Positions 23,832-32,453 of a stretch of DNA of 64,000 nt are shown here, one piece after another. Origin of the DNA: Roseospira marina (GTDB lineage: Bacteria > Pseudomonadota > Alphaproteobacteria > Rhodospirillales > Rhodospirillaceae); NCBI RefSeq assembly GCF_014197855.1, contig NZ_JACIGJ010000007.1, positions 1-64,000 on the forward strand, given 5' to 3'. Positions within the stretch are counted from its first letter, which is position 1; the number at the start of each line of letters is the position of its first letter. The translations under genes were made by a program, and so were the position numbers. The notes below the pieces were generated by a model, which did not search any database, had not been told where the DNA came from, and saw only the letters and a program-made list of their open reading frames with translations.

Positions 23832-24829
23832 CCCCCCGCGCGGCCCCCCGGTTCGCCGTGAGTCCGACGCAGGCGCTGGCCCTGTTCACTCTGCTGCTGG
23901 TCGGGGCGGTGGTGGGGCTGGAGGTGTTCGGCAGCGGCTACCTGCGGACCCTGGCCGCGCTGACGCTGATCAACATCCTTCTGGCGGTCAGTCTGACCAT
24001 GACCAACGGGTTCACCGGGCTGTTCAGCCTGGGACACCCGGCGTTCATGACCCTGGGCGCCTATGTCGCGGTGATGTTCACCTATCCGGTGGGGCGCCGG
24101 GGGTTCGCCATGCCCGACCTGCCGGACATGATCCGGGACGTCGCCTTGCCGCTGCCGGCGGCGGCGACCGTCGGCGGGCTGACGGCGGGGCTGGTGGCGG
24201 CGGTCATCGGCCTGCTGGTGCTGCGCTTGCGCACCCACTATCTGGCGGTGGCGACGCTGGGGCTCATCATCGTGGTGCAGACCCTGGCCCTGAACCTGGA
24301 TGGTCTGACCCGGGGTGGGCGCGGCCTGACCGGCATTCCGCGCGAGGCCTCGCTGCCGCTGATCGCCCTATGCACCCTGCTGGTCGTGATGCTGTGCTGG
24401 CGGATCAAGCATGCCTCCATCGGCCGCGCGATGCTAGCGGTGCGCGAGAACGAGATGGCGGCGCGCTGCGTCGGGATTCACGCCTTCCGGCTCAAGATGC
24501 TGGCGTTCGTGCTGGGGGCGGCCCTCGCCGGGTTCGGCGGGGCGCTGCTGCCGCATGTCGTGTCGGTGATGACACCGAAGTCGTTCGGGCTGATGCTGTC
24601 GTTCAATCTGGTCGCCATCATCGTGGTCGGCGGGCAGGGCTCGGTCATCGGAGCTATTGTGGCCGCGCTGGCCATCAGCCTGGGCGGCGAGGCCCTGCGC
24701 GGCCTGGAGGAGACGTTCCAGCTTTACGGCATCACCCAGGTGATCGTGGCGGTGGCGCTGATCGCCGCGCTGATGTGGCGGCCGAAGGGCCTGTTCGGCC
24801 TCCGCGAGCCTCTGGTGCGTACGCCATGA
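23828..24829 (+). CDS. LIV-type ABC transporter permease (LivM-like)
   Basis: Encodes 333 residues from ATG 23828 (MTPRAAPRFAV), overlapping the livH-like stop by 4 bases. About nine or ten hydrophobic segments. LivM hallmarks: GLFSLGHPAFMTLGAY near residue 60, HYLAVATLGLIIVVQ, and the cytoplasmic RAMLAVRENEMAARCVGI loop. GGQGSVIGAIVAAL and RPKGLFG at the C-terminus are also typical. Its stop overlaps the start of the second isochorismatase-type gene, tying the hydrolase to the transporter. Confidence 0.93.
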   Translation: MTPRAAPRFAVSPTQALALFTLLLVGAVVGLEVFGSGYLRTLAALTLINILLAVSLTMTNGFTGLFSLGHPAFMTLGAYVAVMFTYPVGRRGFAMPDLPDMIRDVALPLPAAATVGGLTAGLVAAVIGLLVLRLRTHYLAVATLGLIIVVQTLALNLDGLTRGGRGLTGIPREASLPLIALCTLLVVMLCWRIKHASIGRAMLAVRENEMAARCVGIHAFRLKMLAFVLGAALAGFGGALLPHVVSVMTPKSFGLMLSFNLVAIIVVGGQGSVIGAIVAALAISLGGEALRGLEETFQLYGITQVIVAVALIAALMWRPKGLFGLREPLVRTP

Positions 24830-25455
24830 CGACGGATGCGGTCTTCACGCCGACACTCGATCCGGTCACCACGGCGCTGCTGCTGATCGACGTGCAGCGG
24901 TATGTGCTGGACCCGTCCAACCACCCGCCGCGTCCGGAGTTTGACGCCCGCGCGCGCGATGTCGTCCTGCCCAACATGGCACGCCTGCTAGAGGCCGCGC
25001 GGGGGAGCGGGGTCGAGGTGATCTACACCGTGATGGGCAGCCTGACCCGGGATGGGCGCGACCGCAGCCTGGACTATAAGCTGAGCGGGTTTGAAATCGT
25101 GGCCGACACCCCGGCCGCCGCGGTGGTGCCGGAGGTCGCGCCGGTGGGCGACGAGATCGTGCTGCCGAAGACCTCGGCCAATCTGTTCAACTCCACCCCG
25201 TTCGCCTATGTGCTGCGGAACATGGGGATCCGGACCGTGCTGTGCACCGGATTCCTGACCGACCAGTGCGTCGAGCAGACCATGAAGGCCGGCCCCGGCG
25301 AGGGGTTCGCCATGGTGGGCATCCCCGATGCGTGCGCGGCCAACACCGACATCCGGCACACCCTGGCCCTGGCACGCTTCGCGTCGTTCGGGGCGCAATG
25401 GGAGACGGCGGCGATCCTGCGCGCCCTAGCGGCCCAAACCTGTACGGGGGCCTGA
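24826..25455 (+). CDS. Isochorismatase-superfamily cysteine hydrolase (copy 2)
   Basis: Encodes 209 residues from ATG 24826, overlapping the permease stop as ATGA. Catalytic triad D22 (LLIDVQ), K115 (VLPKTSAN) and C148 (TDQCVE). It shares length and many blocks with the copy at 19854-20483, so the two arose by duplication and may act on successive or related amides, or form a hetero-oligomer. Its coupling to the ABC operon suggests the transported compound or a derivative is the substrate. I cannot name the compound. Confidence 0.85.
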   Translation: MTTDAVFTPTLDPVTTALLLIDVQRYVLDPSNHPPRPEFDARARDVVLPNMARLLEAARGSGVEVIYTVMGSLTRDGRDRSLDYKLSGFEIVADTPAAAVVPEVAPVGDEIVLPKTSANLFNSTPFAYVLRNMGIRTVLCTGFLTDQCVEQTMKAGPGEGFAMVGIPDACAANTDIRHTLALARFASFGAQWETAAILRALAAQTCTGA

Positions 25456-25511
25456 GACGGGGAGACAGCGGCGGACGGGGTCGTGCGCCCCGGCCCGACC
25501 TCAGGACGCGC

Positions 25512-26648
25512 TCAGGATGCGTCGTGGAACAAGCGGGCCGCGACGACGGCGGCGGAGGTGCGGTTCGCCGCGCCCAGCGCCTCGACCAGAACCCGGACGT
25601 GCGTCTTCACCGTGGCCTCGGAGATGCCGAGCGCGCGGCCGATCTCCTTGTTGGTCTGGCCCCGCGCCAGCAGCTCCAGCACCTCGGTCTGCCGCCGCGT
25701 CAAGGACGGGAGGGCGGCTTTGGGGGGCGGGGCTCCGGCCGGAGCCGGGGCGGCTTCGCCCGCGGGAGGGCCGCTGTCCAGGGCGCCCACCACCTCTGAC
25801 CACAGATCGTGGAAGCCCGACAGCAACGACTCGGCGTACTGGGTCAGAATGGCATCGGCCCGCGGCGCCTCGTCCCGCAGCATGGCGGCAGCCACCCGCC
25901 GGGCGCTGTCGTCCAGGACGACGGCCAACTGGTACCGTCCATCGCCCCGGGGTGTGCCGAACAGCACCGACAGCGGACGGTCGGCGTCGTCCCGGGGCAG
26001 CGCCTTGAATTCGTGCCAGATGCCGGGGCCGACGTCGGTCGTCTGCGCTTCCGACGGCACCTGAAGGAACTGGGACAGGCGGGCGCCGCGCGGGGGGGCC
26101 TCCCGCAAGCCGAGGGCGCGCTGGAACATCGGATTGGCGAACCGGATGGTCCCCTGGTCGTTCATCAGAACAACGCCCAGCATGCCCCGGACCAGGGCTT
26201 CCCATAGGCCGGCCGCTGCGGCCTGCCGCAGCGACGCCTGGGGCACGAACTCCGCCGTGCCGATGGACCCGCTGAACTCCCCGGAGAGGGGATCGAAACA
26301 CCGCCGCCCTTCGACCCGGCAATACAGGGTCTCGTCCCGGTGTGTGCGGGCCTGGTACATGGAGGCCCACGAGCCATCCCCGCGGGCCACCTGTCCGTCC
26401 GTATGGACCTGCGCGTTTAGGGTCCAGGATCGGTCCGAGAAGACGGCCGGGAAGGGCTGGCCGATGAGTTCCACCGGATGGCGGCCCAGGAACTCCAGCA
26501 CCAGATTGGAGACGAACCGAACGCGCCCGGTCGGATCCGTTTCCCACACGACACACGGCAGAATGGTGGTGAGCGCCATAAAGCGCACGTCGAGATCCCC
26601 GACATCGTCGGACAGGACGTGAGCCGCGCACCGATTCACCTTACTCAT
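25512..26648 (-). CDS. PAS-domain LuxR-type transcriptional regulator
   Basis: Encodes 378 residues from ATG 26648 (MSKVNRCAAHVL). Residues about 20-140 and 150-270 each look like PAS domains (VVWETDPTGRVRFVSNLVLEFLG; GVVLMNDQGTIRFANPMFQRALG). A Pro/Ala-rich linker is followed by a C-terminal LuxR helix-turn-helix (LTRRQTEVLELLARGQTNKEIGRALGISEATVKTHV, residues about 313-350). Its start lies inside the last 8 bases of the DUF2336 gene, so they are translationally coupled. It ends 56 bases from the convergent second isochorismatase-type gene; whether it regulates that module is unknown. Confidence 0.85.
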   Translation of the reverse strand: MSKVNRCAAHVLSDDVGDLDVRFMALTTILPCVVWETDPTGRVRFVSNLVLEFLGRHPVELIGQPFPAVFSDRSWTLNAQVHTDGQVARGDGSWASMYQARTHRDETLYCRVEGRRCFDPLSGEFSGSIGTAEFVPQASLRQAAAAGLWEALVRGMLGVVLMNDQGTIRFANPMFQRALGLREAPPRGARLSQFLQVPSEAQTTDVGPGIWHEFKALPRDDADRPLSVLFGTPRGDGRYQLAVVLDDSARRVAAAMLRDEAPRADAILTQYAESLLSGFHDLWSEVVGALDSGPPAGEAAPAPAGAPPPKAALPSLTRRQTEVLELLARGQTNKEIGRALGISEATVKTHVRVLVEALGAANRTSAAVVAARLFHDAS

Positions 26649-27855
26649 CCTGCCAGGACTCCAAGTCTCGGACCGCCCCCAGGAACCCGGGTTGCCGGCT
26701 CCAGTGTGAGACCACGGCACGCGCCGTCTCCTCATCCACCCGATCGAAGAAGTCCGCCAGCGCCGTCGGATCCTCCCCCGGATCGTCGAAGGCGTGCGTC
26801 CGAAGGCGCGCGCTGACCCGGCAGAAGTCCAGATACTCGTGCCGGGTCATGCCCAACGCGGTGCAGACGATGGCCAGGGATTCGCTGGCGGGCTCGAACA
26901 GGATGCGGCGGACCAGCACCTTGCGCAGGCCCAGCGCGCTGCTGATCAGGGAGACGGCGAGCCGGATGTCGCGACCGTCCATGGCCGACATGATGAGGCG
27001 CCTGACGCGGTCCCGGTCGTCCGCGACCGCTTGCGACAGGGTGTCGGCCCGGCCTTCTATGCAGTCGTCCTCCGGACCCAGGTCCGTGTCTTTCAAGACC
27101 GTGTCCAGACCTTCGTCGATGACCGAGGCCGGGATGTTCCAGGTGATCAGAATGTACTGGCGCAGCGCCGCCGACACCCAGTGGCAGAGCTTACGGGCCA
27201 GCTCGGGCGTCAGCTCGGGTCGCCGAACCAGAGGTTCGTGGAAGCTGCGCTCTGTCCGGGCGCGTTCGACGAGATAGGCCAGGGTCGCCTCGGCAATTGC
27301 GGCGTCATGATTGCGCAACAGCTCGACAACCACATTGGACTCGCCGACCTCCGCGATGATGTGGCTGACCGATTGCGACAGCCCCGGCCGCTTGGCGATC
27401 GTCATGCGGTGTTCGATCGCCTTGTGCTTGACCAGCTCCACCAGATCCTCGTCGCGCAACACCCGGCTGCGCAGCAGGATCGGATAGGCGATCTCGATCG
27501 GTTCGTTTGCCAAGAACCAGATCAGGTCGTGCGGACAGCTCTTGGTTTCCGCCAGAACCTGAACGAGACGGTCGCGAATCGACCGTTCCACCTTGTAAAT
27601 GAGGGTCTGCAGAATATCGCTGAGCAGCGCCCGCTCGCTCGGCGACAGACGGCCCGGGCGGCCGTCGAGCAGTTCCATCATGAAGGTGGCGAGGGACGCA
27701 CGGGATTGCTCCGAGCGATGCCGCGCGAGATCAAGCAACTCGTCCGTGCTCAGACGGCCTCGGTCGCCCACAGCACCTCTTGCGAGGTCGGCCTGATGAA
27801 CGCGATCTCCGAGCACGCCGTTATCCCCCCCGTCGCCATCGCCGGCGGTCACCAT
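26641..27855 (-). CDS. DUF2336 domain protein
   Basis: Encodes 404 residues, mostly alpha-helical. The DUF2336 pattern, a family common in alphaproteobacteria, is seen in LSPSERALLSDILQTLIYKVE, FLANEPIEIAYPILLRSRVLRDEDLVELV (described region, residues about 114-142), SVSHIIAEVGESNVVVELLRNHDAAI and ISSALGLRKVLVRRILFEP. The helical repeats suggest a HEAT-like scaffold. Some family members are linked to signalling proteins; here the gene is coupled to a PAS-LuxR regulator, which suggests a regulatory partner. Function unknown. The start is ATG 27855, close behind a good promoter. Confidence 0.85.
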   Translation of the reverse strand: MVTAGDGDGGDNGVLGDRVHQADLARGAVGDRGRLSTDELLDLARHRSEQSRASLATFMMELLDGRPGRLSPSERALLSDILQTLIYKVERSIRDRLVQVLAETKSCPHDLIWFLANEPIEIAYPILLRSRVLRDEDLVELVKHKAIEHRMTIAKRPGLSQSVSHIIAEVGESNVVVELLRNHDAAIAEATLAYLVERARTERSFHEPLVRRPELTPELARKLCHWVSAALRQYILITWNIPASVIDEGLDTVLKDTDLGPEDDCIEGRADTLSQAVADDRDRVRRLIMSAMDGRDIRLAVSLISSALGLRKVLVRRILFEPASESLAIVCTALGMTRHEYLDFCRVSARLRTHAFDDPGEDPTALADFFDRVDEETARAVVSHWSRQPGFLGAVRDLESWQDE

Positions 27856-27867
27856 GCGAGACTCGAA

Positions 27868-27895
27868 GTATAATTAATATAGAAGCCCTTGTCAT
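27868..27895 (-). promoter_or_regulatory. Sigma-70-like promoter very close to the DUF2336 start
   Basis: On the minus strand ATGACA (27895-27890) and TATACT (27873-27868) are 16 bases apart in an AT-rich patch. The -10 ends only 12 bases before the ATG, which predicts a leader of about 5 bases with no Shine-Dalgarno, that is, nearly leaderless translation. A second TATATT lies a few bases upstream and would give a slightly longer leader. Confidence 0.5.
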
Positions 27896-28537
27896 CACGG
27901 ATCATCGCAGCTTAACTATCAAAGGGATAAGGAATGATCGGGAGCACGCGCAAGGCCTAAGTGCCCGTTTTCTTGATCGAGGATGATCCCTCATGCCAAG
28001 TATGCCTTTTTTCTCGTGATACGCGCAATACCTGAGTCCACCCGGTATTGAGGCCAGCGTCCGCGACCTCCGGATGAAAAATAAGGCATTTCGCATCAAA
28101 TACGATAGACAGCGCCGTGAATAGGGCCATGGCCCGCCCCGGGCCCGCACCGTCCGCGCCCATGGGTAACGCCGGTCTCGCGATCCGGACCCGTGACGGC
28201 GAGCCGGTGACCCCGCAACGGCGGTCGGGGAGTCGTCGGCCCGCACAGCGACCATACACCGCGCCGGATCGCCAATGCCGAGGTGGTGCCGGTGCCGAGG
28301 CATTGGCCGTCGCGATGACGGTCGCGGTCGCAGTCGCGGTCGGAACGCGACCACGCTCACCCCGATTCTGGCACCCTGACTCGGGCGCAAAGCAGAAGGA
28401 CGGCCGAGCGTCCCTCTACACGTCCGCGACAAGAAGAACGTCGTGTCGATGCGGCTTGCGATACTGGCGATCCGCTCACGACCCACCACATTTCTTTACA
28501 GGGTTCAGAGCGACATATGGGGATCAAAGGCCGGATA
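27896..28537. other. About 640 bases without a recognisable gene
   Basis: Frames on both strands are short or of shadow-like composition (Arg/Pro rich without motifs). A low-complexity stretch of repeated GTCGCG/GGTCGCG units lies around 28310-28350. The right end carries the rlmJ terminator. I see no RNA gene. Confidence 0.5.
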
Positions 28538-28538
28538 C

Positions 28539-28554
28539 AAAAGCCCACCGGGCT
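28539..28554 (-). terminator. Intrinsic terminator after rlmJ
   Basis: On the minus strand AGCCC, loop GGT, GGGCT followed by TTT lies 24 bases past the rlmJ stop. The stem is short (5-6 bp) but the T-run is clear. Confidence 0.55.
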
Positions 28555-28578
28555 GAATTCAGCGGCGGGATCGGCGGG

Positions 28579-29424
28579 TCACGCCTCGCCGCGCAGCCAC
28601 TCCAGCGACCAGCCCCCCGCACCCGGCGTGGTTTCCAGCCGCGCCGCCAGCCAGGGCAGCGCCTCGCGTAGGGTCTCTTCCAGGCGCCAGGGCGGGTTGA
28701 CTAGGATCAGGCCGCAGCCCGCCAGCCCGGCCAGCACCGTGGTCGGCCGCACGGTCAGTTCGACCGCAAGCACGCGCGGAACGGCGCTGTCCTGGATCAT
28801 CTGACGCATCACCGCCACGGCGCCGGGGTCCTTGATCGGGTACCAGAGCATATAGACCCCGGTGGCGAAGCGTCGGTGTGCCCGCCCCAGAGCCAGCGCC
28901 AGGGCCTGATACTCCTCGCGCTCCTCGAACGGCGGATCGATCAGGATCAGGCCGCGCCGCTCCGCCGGCGGCAGCAGAGCGGCGAGCGCAGCATACCCGT
29001 CCCCCTCGCGCACGATTACCCCCGGCGCCCGGCCCAGCAGGTCCGCGAGCACGGCGTAATCCTCAGGATGGCGCTCCACCGCCACCATCCGGTCTCCGGG
29101 CCGCAAGTGGTGGGCGGAGATCAGGGGCGAGCCCGGGTAGATCGTGGCCCCCAGCTCCTCCTGGATGGCGCGGACGTGATCCAGATAGGCCCGCACGGCC
29201 TCCGGCGGGTCCGCCGCACCCCACAGGCGGCCGAGTCCGTGTCGCCACTCCCCCGTCCGTATGGCGGCGGGGCCGGTCAGGTCATAAGCCCCGATGCCGG
29301 CGTGGGTATCGATCACCGCGAACGGCTTGGCCTTGGCGCGCAGATGCGCAAGGACGTGGATCTGAACCATGTGCTTGAGCACGTCGCCGACGTTGCCGGC
29401 GTGGAAGGCATGACGGTAATTCAC
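28579..29424 (-). CDS. rlmJ: 23S rRNA (adenine2030-N6)-methyltransferase RlmJ
   Basis: Encodes 281 residues. The characteristic start MNYRHAFHAGNVGDVLKH, the SAM-region VIDTHAGIGAYDL, and the N6-adenine methyltransferase motif IDPPFEEREEY (about residues 164-174) identify RlmJ. GxYMLWYPIKD follows as in the family. It methylates A2030 of 23S rRNA. It starts 12 bases after phaC ends, so the two are probably co-transcribed; a terminator follows. Confidence 0.95.
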   Translation of the reverse strand: MNYRHAFHAGNVGDVLKHMVQIHVLAHLRAKAKPFAVIDTHAGIGAYDLTGPAAIRTGEWRHGLGRLWGAADPPEAVRAYLDHVRAIQEELGATIYPGSPLISAHHLRPGDRMVAVERHPEDYAVLADLLGRAPGVIVREGDGYAALAALLPPAERRGLILIDPPFEEREEYQALALALGRAHRRFATGVYMLWYPIKDPGAVAVMRQMIQDSAVPRVLAVELTVRPTTVLAGLAGCGLILVNPPWRLEETLREALPWLAARLETTPGAGGWSLEWLRGEA

Positions 29425-29436
29425 GAAGGGGCCACC

Positions 29437-31203
29437 TCACCGCATCCGGACATAGGAGCCGGGCGCGTCCTCCAGGGCCGGCAACGCGCCCTCGCCCGGC
29501 ACGCGGGCCGGCACGCGCGCTTCCGGGCAGTGCGCGTCCAGCCAGTCGCCCCACATCGGCCACCAGGATCCCTCGGTGTAACGGGCGCCGGCCAGCCATG
29601 CCTCGGGCGTCTCCGGGGCGTCGTCGCGCGTCCAGTAGCCATACTTCGGCGGCTCCTGCGGCGGATTGATGGCACCGGCGATGTGGCCCGATCCGCCCAG
29701 CACGAACCGCACCTCGCCGCTGAGCAGGCCGGTGGTCGGGTAGACCGAGCGCCAGGGGGCGATATGGTCCTCCTTGGTGGCCAAAACAAAAAACGGCGTC
29801 TCGATCCGACCCAGGGCGATCGGCGTGCCGTTGAGCGACAGATAGCCCGGCTGGCGCAGGCCGTTCTCAATATAGACCTTCTCCAGGTACCACGTCAGCA
29901 TGGCCGCCGGCAGCCGAGTGGAATCGCTGTTCCAGAACAGCAGGTCGAAGGCGGGCGGTTTGCGGCCCATCAGATAGTTCATGACGTGGAATGACCAGAC
30001 CAGGTCGTTTTCGCGGATCATCGCGAACATGTCCTGGAGGTGGTAGTTCTCCAGGTAGCCGGTGTCCTTCATGTGCTGGCGCAGCGCCCGCACCCGGTCG
30101 TTGTCGATGAACACGCCGATTTCACCGACGTCGGTGAAGTCCACCATGGTGGCCAGGGTGGTGGCGGTGCCCACCCGGTCGGCCTCGCCGCGTGCCGCCA
30201 GATAGGCCAGGGTCGCCGTGACCAGAATGCCGCCGATGCAAAAGCCCAGGATGTTGACGGTGCGCGCGCCGGTCGCGGTCTCGATCACGTCCAGCGCCGC
30301 CAGGGGGCCGTTGGTCATATAGGCGTCGAAGCCCCGGTCCGCATGCTCCGGCCCTGGGTTGATCCAGCTGATGACGAAGACGGTATGGCCGCGCGACAGG
30401 GCATAGCGGACCAGACTGTTCTTTTCCCGCATGTCCAGGATGTAGAACTTGTTGATCCACGGCGGCACGAACAGCAGCGGCCGGGCGTGCTGCGTCTCCG
30501 TCAGGGGCGTGTACTGGATAAGCTGCATCATGTCGTTCTGGAACACCACCTTGCCCGGGGTCGTGGCCAGGTCGCGGCCGACGACGAAGGCGGTCTGGTC
30601 GTTGGTGGCGATGTCCAGGCGCCCCTTGCCCCGGTCCAGGTCGTCGAGCAGGTTTTCCAGCCCATCCAGCAGGCTCGCCCCGCCGGTCTCCAGCAAGCGG
30701 GCGCGGGCAGCCGGGTTCAGGGTGAGGATGTTGCTGGGCGACAGCGCGCTGAGGATCTGGCGGGTGTAGAACTCGACCCGAAGCTGCTCCTTGGTGCCCT
30801 TCGGCAGGGTGGCGAGCATGTCCTGGGTCGCCGCCTCCAGCGCCAGATGGCTGTCGCGCAGGGCGCGGCTCAGCGGATCGGCCGTCCAGCCCGGATCGCG
30901 GAAGCGGCGGTCGCGGGCCGCGGGATCCGTCTCCGGTGGCGGTTCGGTCCAGGCCGTCATCCAGGCTTGCGAAACCTTCAGCACGGCATTGGCTTGAAAC
31001 GCCCACAGGTCGGCGGGCCGCTGCGCCAGTTCGGCCCACACCCGCAGAAAGGCGGAGGTGACGGACTTCACATCCACGATCGAGAACTCGCCCCCGGTCG
31101 CCTTGGCCGTGGCGCGGGCCTGCGCGCGAGCAAACAGCGTCTGCGCCCGCTGCACCAGGGTCATGTATCGGGTCCACTGTTCGGTCGTGACGTCGTTCGC
31201 CAT
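29437..31203 (-). CDS. phaC: Class I poly(3-hydroxyalkanoate) synthase PhaC
   Basis: Encodes 588 residues from ATG 31203 (MANDVTTEQW) with AAGGTG upstream. The lipase-like box GFCIGG carries the catalytic C322; the other triad residues lie in TKEDHIAPW (Asp) and GGSGHIAGAINPP (His). VPPWINKFYILDMREKNSLVRY and the N-terminal PHA-synthase domain are typical. It polymerises (R)-3-hydroxyacyl-CoA on granule surfaces. Length and residues fit class I, which acts without PhaE or PhaR subunits. No phaA/phaB is adjacent. Confidence 0.95.
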   Translation of the reverse strand: MANDVTTEQWTRYMTLVQRAQTLFARAQARATAKATGGEFSIVDVKSVTSAFLRVWAELAQRPADLWAFQANAVLKVSQAWMTAWTEPPPETDPAARDRRFRDPGWTADPLSRALRDSHLALEAATQDMLATLPKGTKEQLRVEFYTRQILSALSPSNILTLNPAARARLLETGGASLLDGLENLLDDLDRGKGRLDIATNDQTAFVVGRDLATTPGKVVFQNDMMQLIQYTPLTETQHARPLLFVPPWINKFYILDMREKNSLVRYALSRGHTVFVISWINPGPEHADRGFDAYMTNGPLAALDVIETATGARTVNILGFCIGGILVTATLAYLAARGEADRVGTATTLATMVDFTDVGEIGVFIDNDRVRALRQHMKDTGYLENYHLQDMFAMIRENDLVWSFHVMNYLMGRKPPAFDLLFWNSDSTRLPAAMLTWYLEKVYIENGLRQPGYLSLNGTPIALGRIETPFFVLATKEDHIAPWRSVYPTTGLLSGEVRFVLGGSGHIAGAINPPQEPPKYGYWTRDDAPETPEAWLAGARYTEGSWWPMWGDWLDAHCPEARVPARVPGEGALPALEDAPGSYVRMR

Positions 31204-31435
31204 GCCGTCTGTCACCTTCGTCTGCCGGAGGTCGCCATGCGGGGAAGAGGACCGCTCGGGTCCCGGGCAGCCGCCGGTCTTATACACCATCCGTTCCGGA
31301 GGGCCATCCATTCCGGGTGCGGTCTCGGCGCGTGCCGACGGGATGGTGCACCGCGACAACACCGGCGCTGCGCGGCAGAGGCCGTGATCGGGGAGACACG
31401 TCCGGTCGACCGCCGACGGGGATCAGGATGGAAAA

Positions 31436-31862
<427 letters not shown>

Positions 31863-31892
31863 GGCGCCAGGATACGGCGGCCGGCGCGCGGG

Positions 31893-32438
31893 TCAACCGC
31901 CGTGCGCGGCCATCAGGCGCGAGACCACGGCGTCGAGGTTGCCGCCCTCATAGAGATACGAGTCCACCCCAGCCGCCTCGCCCGCCTCCACGTCGCGGGG
32001 CCGGTCCCCCAGCATGAACGAGCGCGCCCGGTCCACGGGGTAGTCCGCCATGGCCTGAAGAAGCATCCCCGGCGCCGGCTTGCGGCAGTTACAGGCCCTG
32101 CGGTACGGCGGTGCGCCCTCGCGGGGATGATGCGGGCAGTAATAGAAGGCGTCGACGCGAGCCCCCTGGCGCGCCAGATCCTTCGCCATCCAGGCGTGCA
32201 ACGCCTGCACGCTGTCCTCGTCGTACAAACCCTGGGCGACCCCGGACTGGTTGGTGACCACGAACACCCACCAGCCGGCCTCGTTCAGGCGCCGCAGGGC
32301 GTCGGCCGCCCCCGCGATCCACACGATCTGGTCCGGGCGGTGGGCGTAGTGGACATCGAGGTTCAGAGTGCCGTCTCGGTCGAGAAACGCGGCCGGGCGG
32401 GGCGTGCCGGCAGGCGGGTGCGGTGGCTCGGTGGTCAT
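31893..32438 (-). CDS. gmhB: D-glycero-D-manno-heptose 1,7-bisphosphate 7-phosphatase GmhB
   Basis: Encodes a 181-residue HAD phosphatase. Nucleophile motif FLDRDGTLN (residues 18-26), VVTNQSGVAQG (Thr/Asn motif II), the Cys/His zinc loop YYCPHHPREG...ACNCRKP, and MLGDRPRDVEAG (motif IV). It removes the 7-phosphate in ADP-heptose synthesis for lipopolysaccharide core. It lies 15 bases after a glycosyltransferase gene on the same strand, in keeping with a cell-surface sugar role. Confidence 0.94.
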   Translation of the reverse strand: MTTEPPHPPAGTPRPAAFLDRDGTLNLDVHYAHRPDQIVWIAGAADALRRLNEAGWWVFVVTNQSGVAQGLYDEDSVQALHAWMAKDLARQGARVDAFYYCPHHPREGAPPYRRACNCRKPAPGMLLQAMADYPVDRARSFMLGDRPRDVEAGEAAGVDSYLYEGGNLDAVVSRLMAAHGG

Positions 32439-32453
32439 CGGTGTCCCATCAGA

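Noticed and set aside
27902-28489. A 195-codon minus-strand frame in the gap before rlmJ
   Set aside because: Arg/Ser/Pro-rich, no motif, no ribosome site; looks like non-coding GC-rich sequence.
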